Origin: an uncultured Pseudohongiella sp.
GTDB lineage: Bacteria; Pseudomonadota; Gammaproteobacteria; Pseudomonadales; Pseudohongiellaceae
Direction: 5' to 3'
Length of the DNA stretch: 62,024 nucleotides
Assembly: GCA_902597095.1 (NCBI GenBank)
Contig: CACJWK010000012.1
Span: 1 to 62,024, forward strand
Shown: positions 47,545 to 56,771 of the stretch, piece after piece
How the letters are laid out: each line of letters begins with the position of its first letter
Position numbering within the stretch: position 1 is the stretch's first letter
Notes under the pieces: model-generated
Database searches by the model: none
What the model was told of the DNA's origin: nothing
The model's input: only the letters and a program-made list of their open reading frames with translations
Position numbers and translations under genes: made by a program

Positions 47545-47964
47545 GTGGAACAGTTTGTCGAATTTATAGGCAACCATCTGGTGCTCTCTTCTATGTGGGT
47601 AGCGAGCGCCGCGGCCATTATTTTTTACCAGGCGCGCACGGCGGCGGCCTCGGTCGGTCCACAGCAGGCAGTCATGCTGATCAACCGACAGGATGCGGTG
47701 GTGGTCGACATTCGCGACAAGAAAGAATTTGAAGCCGGCCACATTGTGGATGCGATCCACATTCCTTTGGCCAAGCTCAAGCAGCGGGCGCCCGCCGAGC
47801 TTAAGAAATCAAAGGAGCGGCCCCTGCTGGTCGTCTGCAAGATGGGTCAGCATGCGGGAGAGGCGGTCAAGATCCTTGAAGAACTCGGCCACAAGGAAGT
47901 TAGCAAGCTTTCCGGTGGAGTCACCGAGTGGAAGGCGCAGTCCTATCCGCTGGTGCAAAGCTGA
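47545..47964 (+). CDS. yibN: Membrane-anchored rhodanese-like protein (YibN type)
   Basis: The protein has 139 residues starting at a GTG. One N-terminal helix (LVLSSMWVASAAAIIFY) anchors a rhodanese domain with DAVVVDIRDKKEFEAGHI and an active-site loop VCKMGQHAGEAV that carries the persulfide cysteine. Its partner is unknown. In Pseudomonas a glutaredoxin gene lies between this gene and secB; here only 45 bases separate them. Confidence 0.9.
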   Translation: MEQFVEFIGNHLVLSSMWVASAAAIIFYQARTAAASVGPQQAVMLINRQDAVVVDIRDKKEFEAGHIVDAIHIPLAKLKQRAPAELKKSKERPLLVVCKMGQHAGEAVKILEELGHKEVSKLSGGVTEWKAQSYPLVQS

Positions 47965-48009
47965 GACCGAAATCATTTTTTACTTTTGATGAGATAGACA
48001 GGAATTACC

Positions 48010-48525
48010 ATGGTAGAAGAAAGTAACAACGCCCCGGAGGCCGCCGCAGAAGGCGCTCACCAGGCAGGTCCGCAGTTTGCGCTGCAGCGGATTTATCTAA
48101 AGGACACTTCCTTTGAATCGCCGAAAAGCCCGCAGATTTTCCAGACCCAGTGGAGCCCCAAGATCAACTTTGACATCAAGACGCGCAACACCAAGGTTGC
48201 CGATGATGTGTATGAGGTGGTGTTGGTGCTGACGGCGGAAGCCCAGCTGGAGGAGGAGACCGCGTTCGTAGTCGAGGTTCATCAGGCCGGTATCTTTACC
48301 GTCAAAGAGTTCAGCGAAACGGATCTCGAGCAGGTGCTGGCCACGGTATGTCCGAGCATTCTGTTCCCCTACTCACGGGAGTCGCTCGACGCGCTGGTGG
48401 TCAAGGGCAGCTTTCCCCCACTGATGATCGCCCCGATCAACTTCGAAGCGCTCTACGCGCAGCAGAAACAGGCGGCCGAGCAGCAGGCGGCCGGCGGCGA
48501 GGCGGCACCGGAGAGCGTGCAGTAA
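48010..48525 (+). CDS. secB: Protein-export chaperone SecB
   Basis: The protein has 171 residues and covers the whole family: FALQRIYLKDTSFESPKSP, VYEVVLVLTAEAQLEEETAF, VEVHQAGIF and FPYSRESLDALVVKGSFPPLMIAPINFEALY. The acidic, glutamine-rich tail is normal. SecB forms a tetramer that keeps preproteins unfolded and delivers them to SecA. It sits downstream of the rhodanese gene and converges with trmL, the two stops being only three bases apart. Confidence 0.97.
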   Translation: MVEESNNAPEAAAEGAHQAGPQFALQRIYLKDTSFESPKSPQIFQTQWSPKINFDIKTRNTKVADDVYEVVLVLTAEAQLEEETAFVVEVHQAGIFTVKEFSETDLEQVLATVCPSILFPYSRESLDALVVKGSFPPLMIAPINFEALYAQQKQAAEQQAAGGEAAPESVQ

Positions 48526-48527
48526 GC

Positions 48528-48992
48528 TCAGATTCCGGCAGCAAAGTTCAGCTGCCGCCAGGCCTCATACACCAGAATAGCCGCTGCATTGGAGAGATTC
48601 AGGCTGCGGCTTTCTGGAAACATGGGGATGCGTAATACCCCCTCCTGTCCGATTTCTGCCCTTATCGACTCCGGCAGGCCCCGGGTTTCTGGGCCAAAAA
48701 CCAGAAAGTCCCCATCCTCGAACGTCACTTCCGTGTAAAACCGGCTACCTTTGGTGCTCAGCCCGAACAGGCGCGCCCCGGGTTGCTTATCACGGAATTC
48801 CTGCCAGTTCTCATAAATCGAAAGGCTGGTATATTCATGGTAATCCAGCCCTGCCCGCCGCATTTTCTTGTCCTCCAGAGCAAATCCTAAGGGCTTGATC
48901 AAATGAAGCAGTGACCCTGTATTTGCAGCTAAACGGATGATGTTACCAGTGTTTGAGGGTATTTCAGGCTCAAAAAGGACGATATTGATCAA
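48528..48992 (-). CDS. trmL: tRNA (cytidine/uridine-34-2'-O)-methyltransferase TrmL
   Basis: The protein has 154 residues of the SPOUT class. NIVLFEPEIPSNTGNIIRLAANTG opens it, and FGPETRGLPESI plus MFPESRSLNLSNAAAILVYEA form the trefoil knot that binds S-adenosylmethionine. It methylates the ribose of the wobble base in tRNA-Leu isoacceptors. Neighbouring secB is the usual partner in this order. Confidence 0.96.
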   Translation of the reverse strand: MINIVLFEPEIPSNTGNIIRLAANTGSLLHLIKPLGFALEDKKMRRAGLDYHEYTSLSIYENWQEFRDKQPGARLFGLSTKGSRFYTEVTFEDGDFLVFGPETRGLPESIRAEIGQEGVLRIPMFPESRSLNLSNAAAILVYEAWRQLNFAAGI

Positions 48993-49383
48993 AATTTAAC
49001 CAGCTCGCGGACAGAAAATTGAGGGGTAACAGCACTGAAAACAGGCAGCAGTGCGAATTTGCTGAGAAAAGTCACCCCGCGGGTGGTTATGGTGCGCCGC
49101 AGAGCCACTAGTTTCGGAGCTTCGGGCCCTCTGGTCAGCCTCCTGCCGGGCAGGGACCTGAGTGCCGGCGGCTGCAGACGCCGGAGCGGCCCGCCAAAAA
49201 CGGCTTTCAGAGGCCAAATTGCGCCGTGGCCAGAAATAGGTTTTTGGCTTAGTTTTTAGCAACTTAACCGATATTCCTTAAGAGCGTTTTTTAGTTTCTG
49301 CCTGCTCGCGCGTGCTAGAACAAAATCGGCACCTTGCCCGGGGGCCGGCAGCAAGATGTGGGGAGCTCAGCTGAATGTCCTGA
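48993..49383. other. Intergenic region between trmL and the MshQ-like relic
   Basis: This 391-base stretch has a GC-rich middle followed by an AT-rich part (49240-49310). It probably contains the trmL promoter. I find no gene; a reverse frame here has no recognisable coding content. Confidence 0.4.
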
Positions 49384-50529
49384 TCTCCAAGACTAAGAGG
49401 ACCACATGCAGTCATCGTTTTTCAAGAAGAAGGCGAAGATGTGCAGGGCAATACCACCAAGAGTCCGTTCACCCACATGGGGCAGGAGTTCACCACCAGT
49501 TTTACCTTTGAAGCCCGCAACGCCGACAACGAGATTACGCAAAACTACATCGGGGATTTTGTGAAGCTCGCAGCCACGGGCTTTGATGTGGATTTGGTCT
49601 TTCAGGCGGTTGATGACATCGATTCGGCGGATGACCTGTATCACAGCCCGGGGCTTACCAGTGTTGACGGCAGCTCCAATCTGAATTGGGACGGTTTCGG
49701 TGACCCGGGTCCGGGTACCCGCACCGTCAGTGGCCGACTCATTTTTAACGGGGAGAACGACGGCATCGGTGTCGACGGTGCCGAAGACGGACTTTTTGTG
49801 GTAGCAATTGGGACGAACGTTCAGGATACGGACGCCGTCGTAATCACGCTGACCGGTGCAGACTTCAATGACGATGCCGATGCCACTGATACGCCCGATA
49901 CCCCGCTCTATCACCGGCTTACCGCGACCGATATCGAGTTCCTCTATGGCAGATTACTCATCGACAATGCGTAGGGTCCGGAAACGGAAGACCTCGATGT
50001 GCCGCTGAGGATCGAATACTGGAACGGCACTGAGTTCATCACCAACATTGATGATGACGCGACGGCGTTTTTCTTTGATATCAGCGCTTCATCCGCTGCA
50101 CTCGATTTTTTCGACAGCAGCTATCAATCCGACCCGGAGACAGTCGATCCGCTGGCGCCCAGAGGTGTCAGCATTGAACCGGATGCGCTGGTCGATGTCA
50201 CGGTGAATCTGTTCAACGGCGTGCTGGCGCGTGAACAGGACGGAGACAGCGACGACACCAACGATCCGGCCAGGCCTTTTCCAGTGTCAGCGCCGGACCC
50301 GCTGGCAATTACCGGCACCGACGGGCGAGTCATGATCGAATTTGACCTGGACAGTCCGACTCTGCCTTTTTCTCTGGAATTCCTCGGATATGACTGGCGC
50401 GGTGGCGGCGGCGTTGACGACTACGACGAAATTCCGGACGGGGCCATATACACCGACAACCCCCTCGGCATTTTGGAGTTTGGCTCCTTTCGGGGTCACG
50501 ACCGACTCTTCAACTGGCAGGAAATCTAA
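49384..50529 (+). pseudogene. Relic of a large MshQ-like (DUF6701) protein, C-terminal end
   Basis: One frame is open from 49384 except for a TAG at 49972-49974. It encodes SFTFEARNADNEITQNYIGDF, then NAxGPETEDLDVPLRIEYWNG across the stop, DDDATAF and a closing GSFRGHDRLFNWQEI. These blocks match the C-terminal region of MSHA-pilus-associated MshQ/DUF6701 proteins, which end with the NDR-IYWREVY-type phrase. No start, signal peptide or upstream domain exists, so this is the last 380 residues of a much larger lost protein. No other pilus genes are near. Confidence 0.75.
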
Positions 50530-50728
50530 AACAGTCCGTGGCAGTAGATTCCGGAGAGCTCCGGCATTACACCGGGGCGAGTAGTCGCCCTTCGCACCGG
50601 GCGCACGCGGGACATCCTTCGATGCTCTCTATTTCCTCAATGCCCTGCATGTTTTCAATGCCGCGGGAAGCGGCACAGGGGTCTGATGGGCGAGCGTGCC
50701 GGTGGATCAGCTTCGCGTTTCTAAACGG

Positions 50729-52177
50729 CTACTCATCCGTGCCGTTGCCGTAATAGGAGCCCAGTTCCTTGATCTTGCGGGTAAGTGTGTTGCGCCCCCA
50801 GCCGAGCAGGTTGGCGGCATCGCGTCGTCTGCCACCGGTGTGTTTCAGGGCAATGTCGATCAGGGTCCGTTCAAACAGGGGCGTGGCTTCATTGAGAATG
50901 CCGGAATTGCCCATGCTGAGCTGTTGATCCGCCCAGGCCTGCAGATTATGCGTCCAGTTCCCGGGTGCGGCAGACTTGGCCTCCTGCTCAGAGAATTCGG
51001 GTGGCAGGTCTGACAGGTGTACCTCTCGACCGGAAGCCATCACCGTAATCCAGCGGCAGAAATTTTCCAGCTGCCGTACGTTTCCCGGCCAGGCCAAATT
51101 CTCCAGAAACTGAATGGTCTCGGGGCGCAGTATTTTCGGTTCCACGTCCAGCTCTTCGGCTGCCTTGGCCAGAAAGTGCATGGAAAGCTTGGCGATGTCT
51201 TCGCGCCGGTCTGCCAGTTTGGGGATGTGAATCCGGATGACGTTCAGACGGTGGAACAAATCCTCGCGGAACAGGTGCTGCTCGACGAGCTTCTCGAGGT
51301 TCTGATGAGTGGCCGCAATGATGCGCACATCGACTTTGATCGAGGTGTGCCCGCCTACGCGATAGAATTCGCCATCAGAGAGCACGCGCAGTAAGCGGGT
51401 CTGGGTTTCCGCCGGCATATCGCCGATTTCATCGAGAAACAGGGTGCCGCCGTTGGCCTGCTCGAAGCGGCCGGTACGCTGCTGGGTAGCGCCGGTGAAT
51501 GCGCCTTTCTCGTGACCGAACAGTTCAGATTCGATCAGCTCTTTCGGGATAGCGGCCACGTTCAGAGGCACAAAGGGCTGCTCCCGGCGCGGTCCGTGCT
51601 GATGCAGGGCATGGGCGACCAGTTCTTTACCGGTGCCGGATTCGCCATTGATCAGCACCGAGATGTTGGAATTCGACAGACGCCCGATGGCGCGAAACAC
51701 CTCCTGCATGGCGGGTGCTTCCCCGATAATTTCGGTCGAGGGCGTCTCAGCAGTCTCTGCCGCCTCCTCGGTTTTGTCTTTCGCATGGGCCAGCGCCCGA
51801 CGCGTCATGGCAACGGCTTCATCAATATCGAAGGGCTTCGGCAGATACTCGAAGGCGCCTCGGCTGTAGGAAGCGACTGCGCTCTCGAGATCCGAATGCG
51901 CAGTCATGATGATAACCGGCAGCTCCGGGTGGGTTTGTTGAATAGAGGTGAGCAGTTCCAGTCCGTCGATGCCCGGCATCCGGATGTCGCTGATAATGGC
52001 ATCCGGCGTCTCCTGATTGAGCCGGTTGAGCAATTCTCTCCCGCTTTCAAAACTCTGGGTAGCCAGACCATTCTTGCCTAGGGACTTTTCCAGTACCCAG
52101 CGGATGGAGCGGTCGTCATCGAGCATCCAGACTGAACTGTTGGTATTCATTCCCACACTGTGGTTTGCTGTTTGCAT
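50729..52177 (-). CDS. ntrC: Nitrogen regulation response regulator NtrC
   Basis: The start at 52177 follows GAGAGG and leaves a 13-base gap to ntrB. 482 residues. The receiver domain holds the phosphorylated aspartate in [13 protein letters not shown]. The sigma-54-activating AAA+ part has GESGTGKE, the GAFTGA loop and [10 protein letters not shown]. The Fis-type helix-turn-helix at the end reads [23 protein letters not shown]. NtrC activates sigma-54 promoters when nitrogen is low, such as the one in front of the glutamine synthetase gene here. With ntrB it forms an operon. Confidence 0.97.
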   Translation of the reverse strand: MQTANHSVGMNTNSSVWMLDDDRSIRWVLEKSLGKNGLATQSFESGRELLNRLNQETPDAIISDIRMPGIDGLELLTSIQQTHPELPVIIMTAHSDLESAVASYSRGAFEYLPKPFDIDEAVAMTRRALAHAKDKTEEAAETAETPSTEIIGEAPAMQEVFRAIGRLSNSNISVLINGESGTGKELVAHALHQHGPRREQPFVPLNVAAIPKELIESELFGHEKGAFTGATQQRTGRFEQANGGTLFLDEIGDMPAETQTRLLRVLSDGEFYRVGGHTSIKVDVRIIAATHQNLEKLVEQHLFREDLFHRLNVIRIHIPKLADRREDIAKLSMHFLAKAAEELDVEPKILRPETIQFLENLAWPGNVRQLENFCRWITVMASGREVHLSDLPPEFSEQEAKSAAPGNWTHNLQAWADQQLSMGNSGILNEATPLFERTLIDIALKHTGGRRRDAANLLGWGRNTLTRKIKELGSYYGNGTDE

Positions 52178-52190
52178 TGCGTGCCTCTCG

Positions 52191-53282
52191 TTATTTGCCG
52201 TCTGCCTGGCTGACCGTGAGCGGCAGCACGACAGAAAAAGTGGTTTCACCGGGTTTGCTCTTGCACTCAATCATGCCGCCGTGTTGGCTGATGATGGAGT
52301 GGGTAATGGGCAAGCCGAGGCCAGTGCCGTCGGCTCGCCCGGAAATCATGGGATAGAAGATGGTGCTCAACATGTGAGGAGGGACACCGGGTCCGTTGTC
52401 TGTGATGTCGACTTTCAGGGCGATGCGGTGGAAAATCTCACTGATGCTGATATTTCGGGCCACCCGGGTTCGTAGACGGATTTGGCTGGTCGCTACCGGG
52501 GGTTGTGCTGTATTGATGGACTGTATGGCGTTGCGCACCAGATTCAGCATCGCTTGAATCAGATGCTCCCCGTCCCCCTGAAAAGTGGGAATACTGGGGT
52601 CGTAATCGGCAACGATGCGGATGTCGTTGCTCGCGGCGTCGGCTTCAGCCAGGCTCTTGACGCGTTCCAGCACCTCATGAATGTTGGTGTCCGAAAATGC
52701 TAGCGGGTGTTTCGCGCCGACCAGGCGGTCTACCAGATTGTGCAAGCGATCCGCCTCATCGATGATCACCTGCGTGTAATCATGCAGCTCGCTGTCAGTG
52801 ACTTCTCTGGCCAGCAGCTGCGCTGCGCCGCGAATGCCACCCAGAGGATTCTTAATCTCATGAGCCAGTCCCCGCACCAGTTCCTGAGTGGTGGCCCGAG
52901 CGCCGCTCAGAATTTCCTCCTGATTGATACGCTGTGCATGTTCCAGCGAATTCAGCTCGATCAGGGCGGAGACTTCGCCGCCGGCTTCGTAGGGGTTGAT
53001 GGTGTAGTCTACCAGAATCGAGCGCTTGTGCCTGAGATGGAGCTCCGCCATGCGGCGGGTCACGCTGATGCCTTTTTTGAGGGCCATGCGAATCTTCTGA
53101 ATTTCTTCCTCGGCATCCAGCAGCAGTTCACCGATGAACTGGTTGTTGGCTTTTGAATCGCTGATGGCCAGCAGATGCTCGGCTTCCATATTGATGTATC
53201 GGAGGCGTAGGTCGCCATCCAGCAACATCACGCCGGTTTTCAGGCTGTCGAGCAGAAGCTTGTGAATGTTGTCGAGTGTCAC
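52191..53282 (-). CDS. ntrB: Nitrogen regulation sensor histidine kinase NtrB
   Basis: The protein has 363 residues and no membrane helix. A PAS domain (about residues 1-115) senses via PII. The H box is GLAHEIKNPLGGIRGAAQLL (histidine near residue 137). N and G boxes are NLVRNAIQSI and DNGPGVPPHML, GTGLGLPI. It phosphorylates NtrC when PII signals nitrogen shortage. GTG start at 53282. A gap and terminator separate it from the glutamine synthetase gene. Confidence 0.97.
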   Translation of the reverse strand: MTLDNIHKLLLDSLKTGVMLLDGDLRLRYINMEAEHLLAISDSKANNQFIGELLLDAEEEIQKIRMALKKGISVTRRMAELHLRHKRSILVDYTINPYEAGGEVSALIELNSLEHAQRINQEEILSGARATTQELVRGLAHEIKNPLGGIRGAAQLLAREVTDSELHDYTQVIIDEADRLHNLVDRLVGAKHPLAFSDTNIHEVLERVKSLAEADAASNDIRIVADYDPSIPTFQGDGEHLIQAMLNLVRNAIQSINTAQPPVATSQIRLRTRVARNISISEIFHRIALKVDITDNGPGVPPHMLSTIFYPMISGRADGTGLGLPITHSIISQHGGMIECKSKPGETTFSVVLPLTVSQADGK

Positions 53283-53627
53283 GATCTAGCCTGTGCAGAG
53301 CCATCCGTTGGGAGTACCTGATCGCCGCATAGTCATAAGGCATGCGACGGTACGTTTCCTATGCAATAAGCTGACCAAGATATGTTGTATTATGGGACAG
53401 TGGAGGCGTCTGTTTTCGGTGCGTCTTGGCGGGGCAATGTCATTACTTGGCGCATTTTGCATCACATTTCTCTAAAATGCACCAAAATAGCGCGCATGGC
53501 ATTCAGGAGTCGGCTCAAATCTGAAAAGCGCCTGAATTGGTGCGGCACTCAGTTCGGTTAAGCGCGCAGAAAAAAAGCCCCGGCTGCACATGCAGCCGGG
53601 GCTTCCGTGGATACCGGTTCAGTCGGC
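53283..53627. other. Intergenic region between ntrB and glutamine synthetase, with terminator
   Basis: This 345-base stretch includes a strong rho-independent terminator near the glnII end. The remainder probably carries the promoter of ntrBC. I see no clear boxes or other gene. Confidence 0.5.
53570..53604 (-). terminator. Rho-independent terminator after glutamine synthetase
   Basis: On the minus strand a 13-base perfect inverted stem (AGCCCCGGCTGCA with its complement) and a tiny loop are followed by seven T. It would end the glnII transcript and separates it from ntrBC. Confidence 0.9.
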
Positions 53628-54641
53628 TTAAGCCAGACCTTCCTTGGTGGTCTTGATGATCGCTGCGGCCACTTTGTACGGATCGGCATTTGACGCGGTC
53701 CGTCGGTCCTCGAGACGGCCCTTCCAGCCATCTTCTACGGTGCCGACCGGGATACGGATCGACGCGCCGCGGTCTGACACGCCATAGCTGAACATGTCGA
53801 TGGACTGGGTCTCGTGAAGGCCGGTCAGGCGCTGATCATTGTTGGCGCCGTAGACGCTGATGTGACGTTCAATGTTCTTGCCGAATTCCTCACAGATCTT
53901 GGTGAATACGGCTTCATCGCCAGATTCGCGCATGACGCTATTGGAAAAGTTTGCGTGCATGCCGGAACCGTTCCAGTCGAGCTCTTTGCCCAGTGGCTTC
54001 GGTTCCCAGTTGATGGCGAGACTGTAGCGCTCCGCGGTACGCTCGAGCAGATAGCGAGCGATCCAGGTTTCGTCTCCGGCACGCTTGGCGCCTTTGGCGA
54101 AAACCTGAAATTCCCACTGCCCGGCTGCCACTTCGGCGTTGATTCCCTCAACGTTGATACCTGCCTCCAGGCACAGGTCAAGGTGATCCTCGACAACATC
54201 GCGACCGTGCGCGTTGGACCCGCCGACTGAGCAGTAGTAGGGACCTTGAGGGCCTGGATAACCGTTGGCAGGAAAGCCGGGAGGCAGATTGGTTTTTGTG
54301 TCCCACAGGAAGTATTCCTGTTCGAAGCCGAACCAGAAGTCTTCATCGTCGTCGTCGATGGTTGCTCTGCCGTTAGACTCGTGGGGGGTGCCGTCAGCGT
54401 TAAGCACCTCGGTCATAACAAGATAGGCACTAGCGCGATCAGGATCCGGGAATATCGCGACTGGCTTGAGCAGACAGTCTGAATCATCGCCTGAGGCCTG
54501 CAGCGTTGAACTGCCGTCGAAGGACCACATGGGGCACTCTTCGAGCGTGCCGCCAAAGTCTGTTTCTACGCGGGTTTTGCTGCGCAGGCTCTGGGTCGGC
54601 GTGTAGCCATCCAGCCAGATGTATTCCAGTTTTGATTTCAT
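53628..54641 (-). CDS. glnII: Glutamine synthetase, eukaryote-type (GSII)
   Basis: The 337-residue protein starts at the ATG 54641 (MKSKLEYIWLDGYTPTQSLRSKTRV), with AAGGAG and GAAAGA in front; the longer frame is non-coding. The GSII features are present: CPMWSFDGSSTLQASGDDSD in the beta-grasp part, EDFWFGFEQEYFLWD (metal glutamates), GINVEGINAEVAAGQWEFQ and RLTGLHETQSIDMFSYGVSDRGASIRIP. GSII is an 8-10-subunit enzyme about 130 residues shorter than bacterial GlnA and, as far as known, not adenylylated. It makes glutamine from glutamate and ammonia. The locus (beside ntrB) is where GSI glnA sits in other gammaproteobacteria, so it probably replaces it. Confidence 0.9.
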   Translation of the reverse strand: MKSKLEYIWLDGYTPTQSLRSKTRVETDFGGTLEECPMWSFDGSSTLQASGDDSDCLLKPVAIFPDPDRASAYLVMTEVLNADGTPHESNGRATIDDDDEDFWFGFEQEYFLWDTKTNLPPGFPANGYPGPQGPYYCSVGGSNAHGRDVVEDHLDLCLEAGINVEGINAEVAAGQWEFQVFAKGAKRAGDETWIARYLLERTAERYSLAINWEPKPLGKELDWNGSGMHANFSNSVMRESGDEAVFTKICEEFGKNIERHISVYGANNDQRLTGLHETQSIDMFSYGVSDRGASIRIPVGTVEDGWKGRLEDRRTASNADPYKVAAAIIKTTKEGLA

Positions 54642-54873
54642 TGTCTTTCGTTCTCCTTGTTCCTCATCGAATTCGATCGTGGTGTGTGACGACTGCCCGC
54701 TGCTGCGCCCCGGCGACCGGCGGAGCCCCCACCAACCGCAGCACGCAGGAGACTGCGTCTGAGGTTGGCCACTCTCCGCTGCTGCGGTTTGGTGAGCACG
54801 CCGTCGAACGAAGGCCGGTTCGGGTGCGTTCACTGTGAGGCCCTGACAGGCTTGCCATTTGCTTAAAAATAAT

Positions 54874-54890
54874 TGCAATATATATGCCAC
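54874..54890 (-). promoter_or_regulatory. Sigma-54 promoter of glnII
   Basis: On the minus strand TGGCATATATATTGC: GG and GC are 10 bases apart, matching the -24/-12 consensus TGGCAC-N5-TTGC except at one base. It lies 234 bases ahead of the ATG. Confidence 0.75.
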
Positions 54891-54980
54891 TAGGGTCACT
54901 GCTGCAGCCCGCGAATCACGGGCCTCGGAGAAAACAGGCGCAAGCAAAATGAGCCATAATCATGCAGTAACAAGGCAGTA

Positions 54981-54997
54981 TGCGCAAAAATAGTGCG
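54981..54997. promoter_or_regulatory. NtrC-type binding site
   Basis: TGCGCAAAAATAGTGCG agrees with the E. coli glnA site TGCACTAAAATGGTGCA at 13 of 17 positions, including both GC-GTGC arms. Its centre is about 125 bases upstream of the start expected from the sigma-54 promoter, within the range known for NtrC enhancers. Confidence 0.55.
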
Positions 54998-55090
54998 AGC
55001 TATCAGGGTCGCTGTGCGGTTGTCCCCGAAAAGGGGCTCATGCGCGAGACGTTGGTGCAAGTGTTCCCGCCGCAATCACTGCCTTGAGCC

Positions 55091-56596
55091 ATGTTGTTTC
55101 TCGTCAAACTCTTTCCTGAAATTACCGTCAAAAGCCGTCCGGTGCGCAAACGCCTGGTGCGTCTGTGCCGGAAAAACCTGAAAATCATTCTGAGCCGCAT
55201 TGATGAGGACGTCGTGGTGAATGGCCACTGGGATTGTCTTGAGGTAGAAACGGGCGACATCGATGCGGTGCAAAAAATGTTGTTGCTGGAAGCGCTTGCC
55301 AGCACGCCGGGAGTTGACCAGTTTTTGGAGGTCGATCGTTTTCCGTTGCCCACTATGGCAGGCATTCTTGAGATCGCTGATCGCTACTATGGGCCCAGCT
55401 TGCCGGGTAAGACCTTCGCGGTGCGCTGCAAGCGTATGGGTAGGCAAAGTTTCAAATCGGTAGATGTCGAGCAAGCGGTCGGCGCCGGCTTGAACCTGAA
55501 ATATGAAAGTGCCAAGGTGAAACTCAAAGACCCGGAAGTAACTGTTGCGCTGGAGGTGCGTGAGCAGGAGCTGTTTGTAGTCAAGCAGACCTATGCAGGT
55601 CTCGGGGGTTACCCTCTCGGTGGTCAAGATGCGGTGCTGTCGCTTTTATCCGGAGGCTTTGATTCGGCCGTTTCAAGTTACATGACCATCAAGCGCGGAC
55701 TGCTGACTCATTTCTGTTTCTTCAACATGGGAGGCAGAGCCCATGAGTTGGCAGTGAAAGAAGTGGCACTTTACCTGTGGATGAAATACCACAGCTCGCA
55801 CCGTATCAAGTTTGTGACGGTTCCCTTCGAAGGCGTGGTTGAAGAGATCCTCGCATCGGTAGAAGACTCGCAGATGGGCGTGGTGCTGAAGCGGCTTATG
55901 CTGCGTGCCGCCGACGGTGTGGCGCAGCGGCTGAATGTTCATGCGCTGGTAACCGGGGAAAGCGTGGCCCAGGTAGCCAGCCAGACGCTGGCCAATCTGA
56001 ATGTCGTCGATGAGGTTTCTGAGCTGATGGTATTGCGGCCTCTGTGCATGACGGACAAACAGACCATCATCAATAAAGCGCGGGAAATTGGCACCGAAGA
56101 ATTTTCCAAACACATCCCCGAGTACTGCGCGGTGATCTCTGACAGCCCGACGACCAAAGCAAAAGCGCAGCGTCTGGCCGAACAGGAGAGCCGGTTCGAC
56201 TGGAGCAAGCTGTATGAAGCCATTGCCGGTGCCCGTTTTCAGCTGATCACGGAGGTCGTTGAGGATCTCGAGAGCGGGTCGGGAGAGGCGGTCGCGGTGA
56301 AGACGCCGCTGCCGCATCAGATTATCGTCGACATCCGTCATCCCGACGAGGTCGCTCTGAAGCCGTTCAACAAAAAAGGCCTCGGCAATGCGGTGTTGTC
56401 GATCCCTTTTTTCAAGTTGAAGACCAGTTTTGCTGATCTCAATTCCGGCAAACACTACCTGCTTTACTGTGACCAGGGCATGATGAGTCGCCTGCACGCG
56501 GGGCATCTCATCGATGAGGGATTTGCCAACGTCGGCGTGCTGGATGCCCGCGCGGAATTCTCCCGCCAGCCAAAGCCGTCACTAGAACCGGCCTGA
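55091..56596 (+). CDS. thiI: tRNA uracil 4-sulfurtransferase ThiI
   Basis: The protein has 501 residues: N-terminal ferredoxin-like domain and THUMP (about residues 1-165), PP-loop ATPase with SGGFDSAVSSYM near residue 189 and a rhodanese-like C-terminal domain with the cysteine in YCDQGMMSRLHAG near residue 458. It makes 4-thiouridine at position 8 of tRNA; with the rhodanese part it also serves thiamine synthesis. Complete, with ATG at 55091. Divergent from glnII, as in the Pseudomonas order. Confidence 0.95.
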   Translation: MLFLVKLFPEITVKSRPVRKRLVRLCRKNLKIILSRIDEDVVVNGHWDCLEVETGDIDAVQKMLLLEALASTPGVDQFLEVDRFPLPTMAGILEIADRYYGPSLPGKTFAVRCKRMGRQSFKSVDVEQAVGAGLNLKYESAKVKLKDPEVTVALEVREQELFVVKQTYAGLGGYPLGGQDAVLSLLSGGFDSAVSSYMTIKRGLLTHFCFFNMGGRAHELAVKEVALYLWMKYHSSHRIKFVTVPFEGVVEEILASVEDSQMGVVLKRLMLRAADGVAQRLNVHALVTGESVAQVASQTLANLNVVDEVSELMVLRPLCMTDKQTIINKAREIGTEEFSKHIPEYCAVISDSPTTKAKAQRLAEQESRFDWSKLYEAIAGARFQLITEVVEDLESGSGEAVAVKTPLPHQIIVDIRHPDEVALKPFNKKGLGNAVLSIPFFKLKTSFADLNSGKHYLLYCDQGMMSRLHAGHLIDEGFANVGVLDARAEFSRQPKPSLEPA

Positions 56597-56677
56597 CCCC
56601 GGTTCCGGCCACTTAGCCCCGCACCCCTCACTGCTCAGCCACTCAATCAGGATTGGCGGTTCGCCGCTGCTCTCGTG

Positions 56678-56683
56678 TATACT
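56678..56683 (+). promoter_or_regulatory. Possible -10 box upstream of typA
   Basis: GTGTATACT with TATACT as -10; the best -35-like hexamer (TTGGCG at 56653-56658) is 19 bases upstream. It lies 90 bases before the typA start. Moderately supported. Confidence 0.35.
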
Positions 56684-56771
56684 CGCCGCGCTTTTGAGAC
56701 GGGTGAGCTCATCTTCCCCTGACTGTTAACCTGACTTCGCCATCGCGCCGCCGTTGGATGGCCAGCCTTTT

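Larger units (their letters stand above)
54642..55090. other. Divergent control region between glnII and thiI
   Basis: This 449-base stretch contains the sigma-54 promoter (54874-54890) and an NtrC-type site (54981-54997), both aimed at glnII. The thiI promoter must also lie here, but I cannot identify it. Confidence 0.6.

Noticed and set aside
55673..56506. A 277-codon open frame on the minus strand
   Set aside because: It is the antisense of thiI, whose motifs are complete; the antisense product has no recognisable domain.
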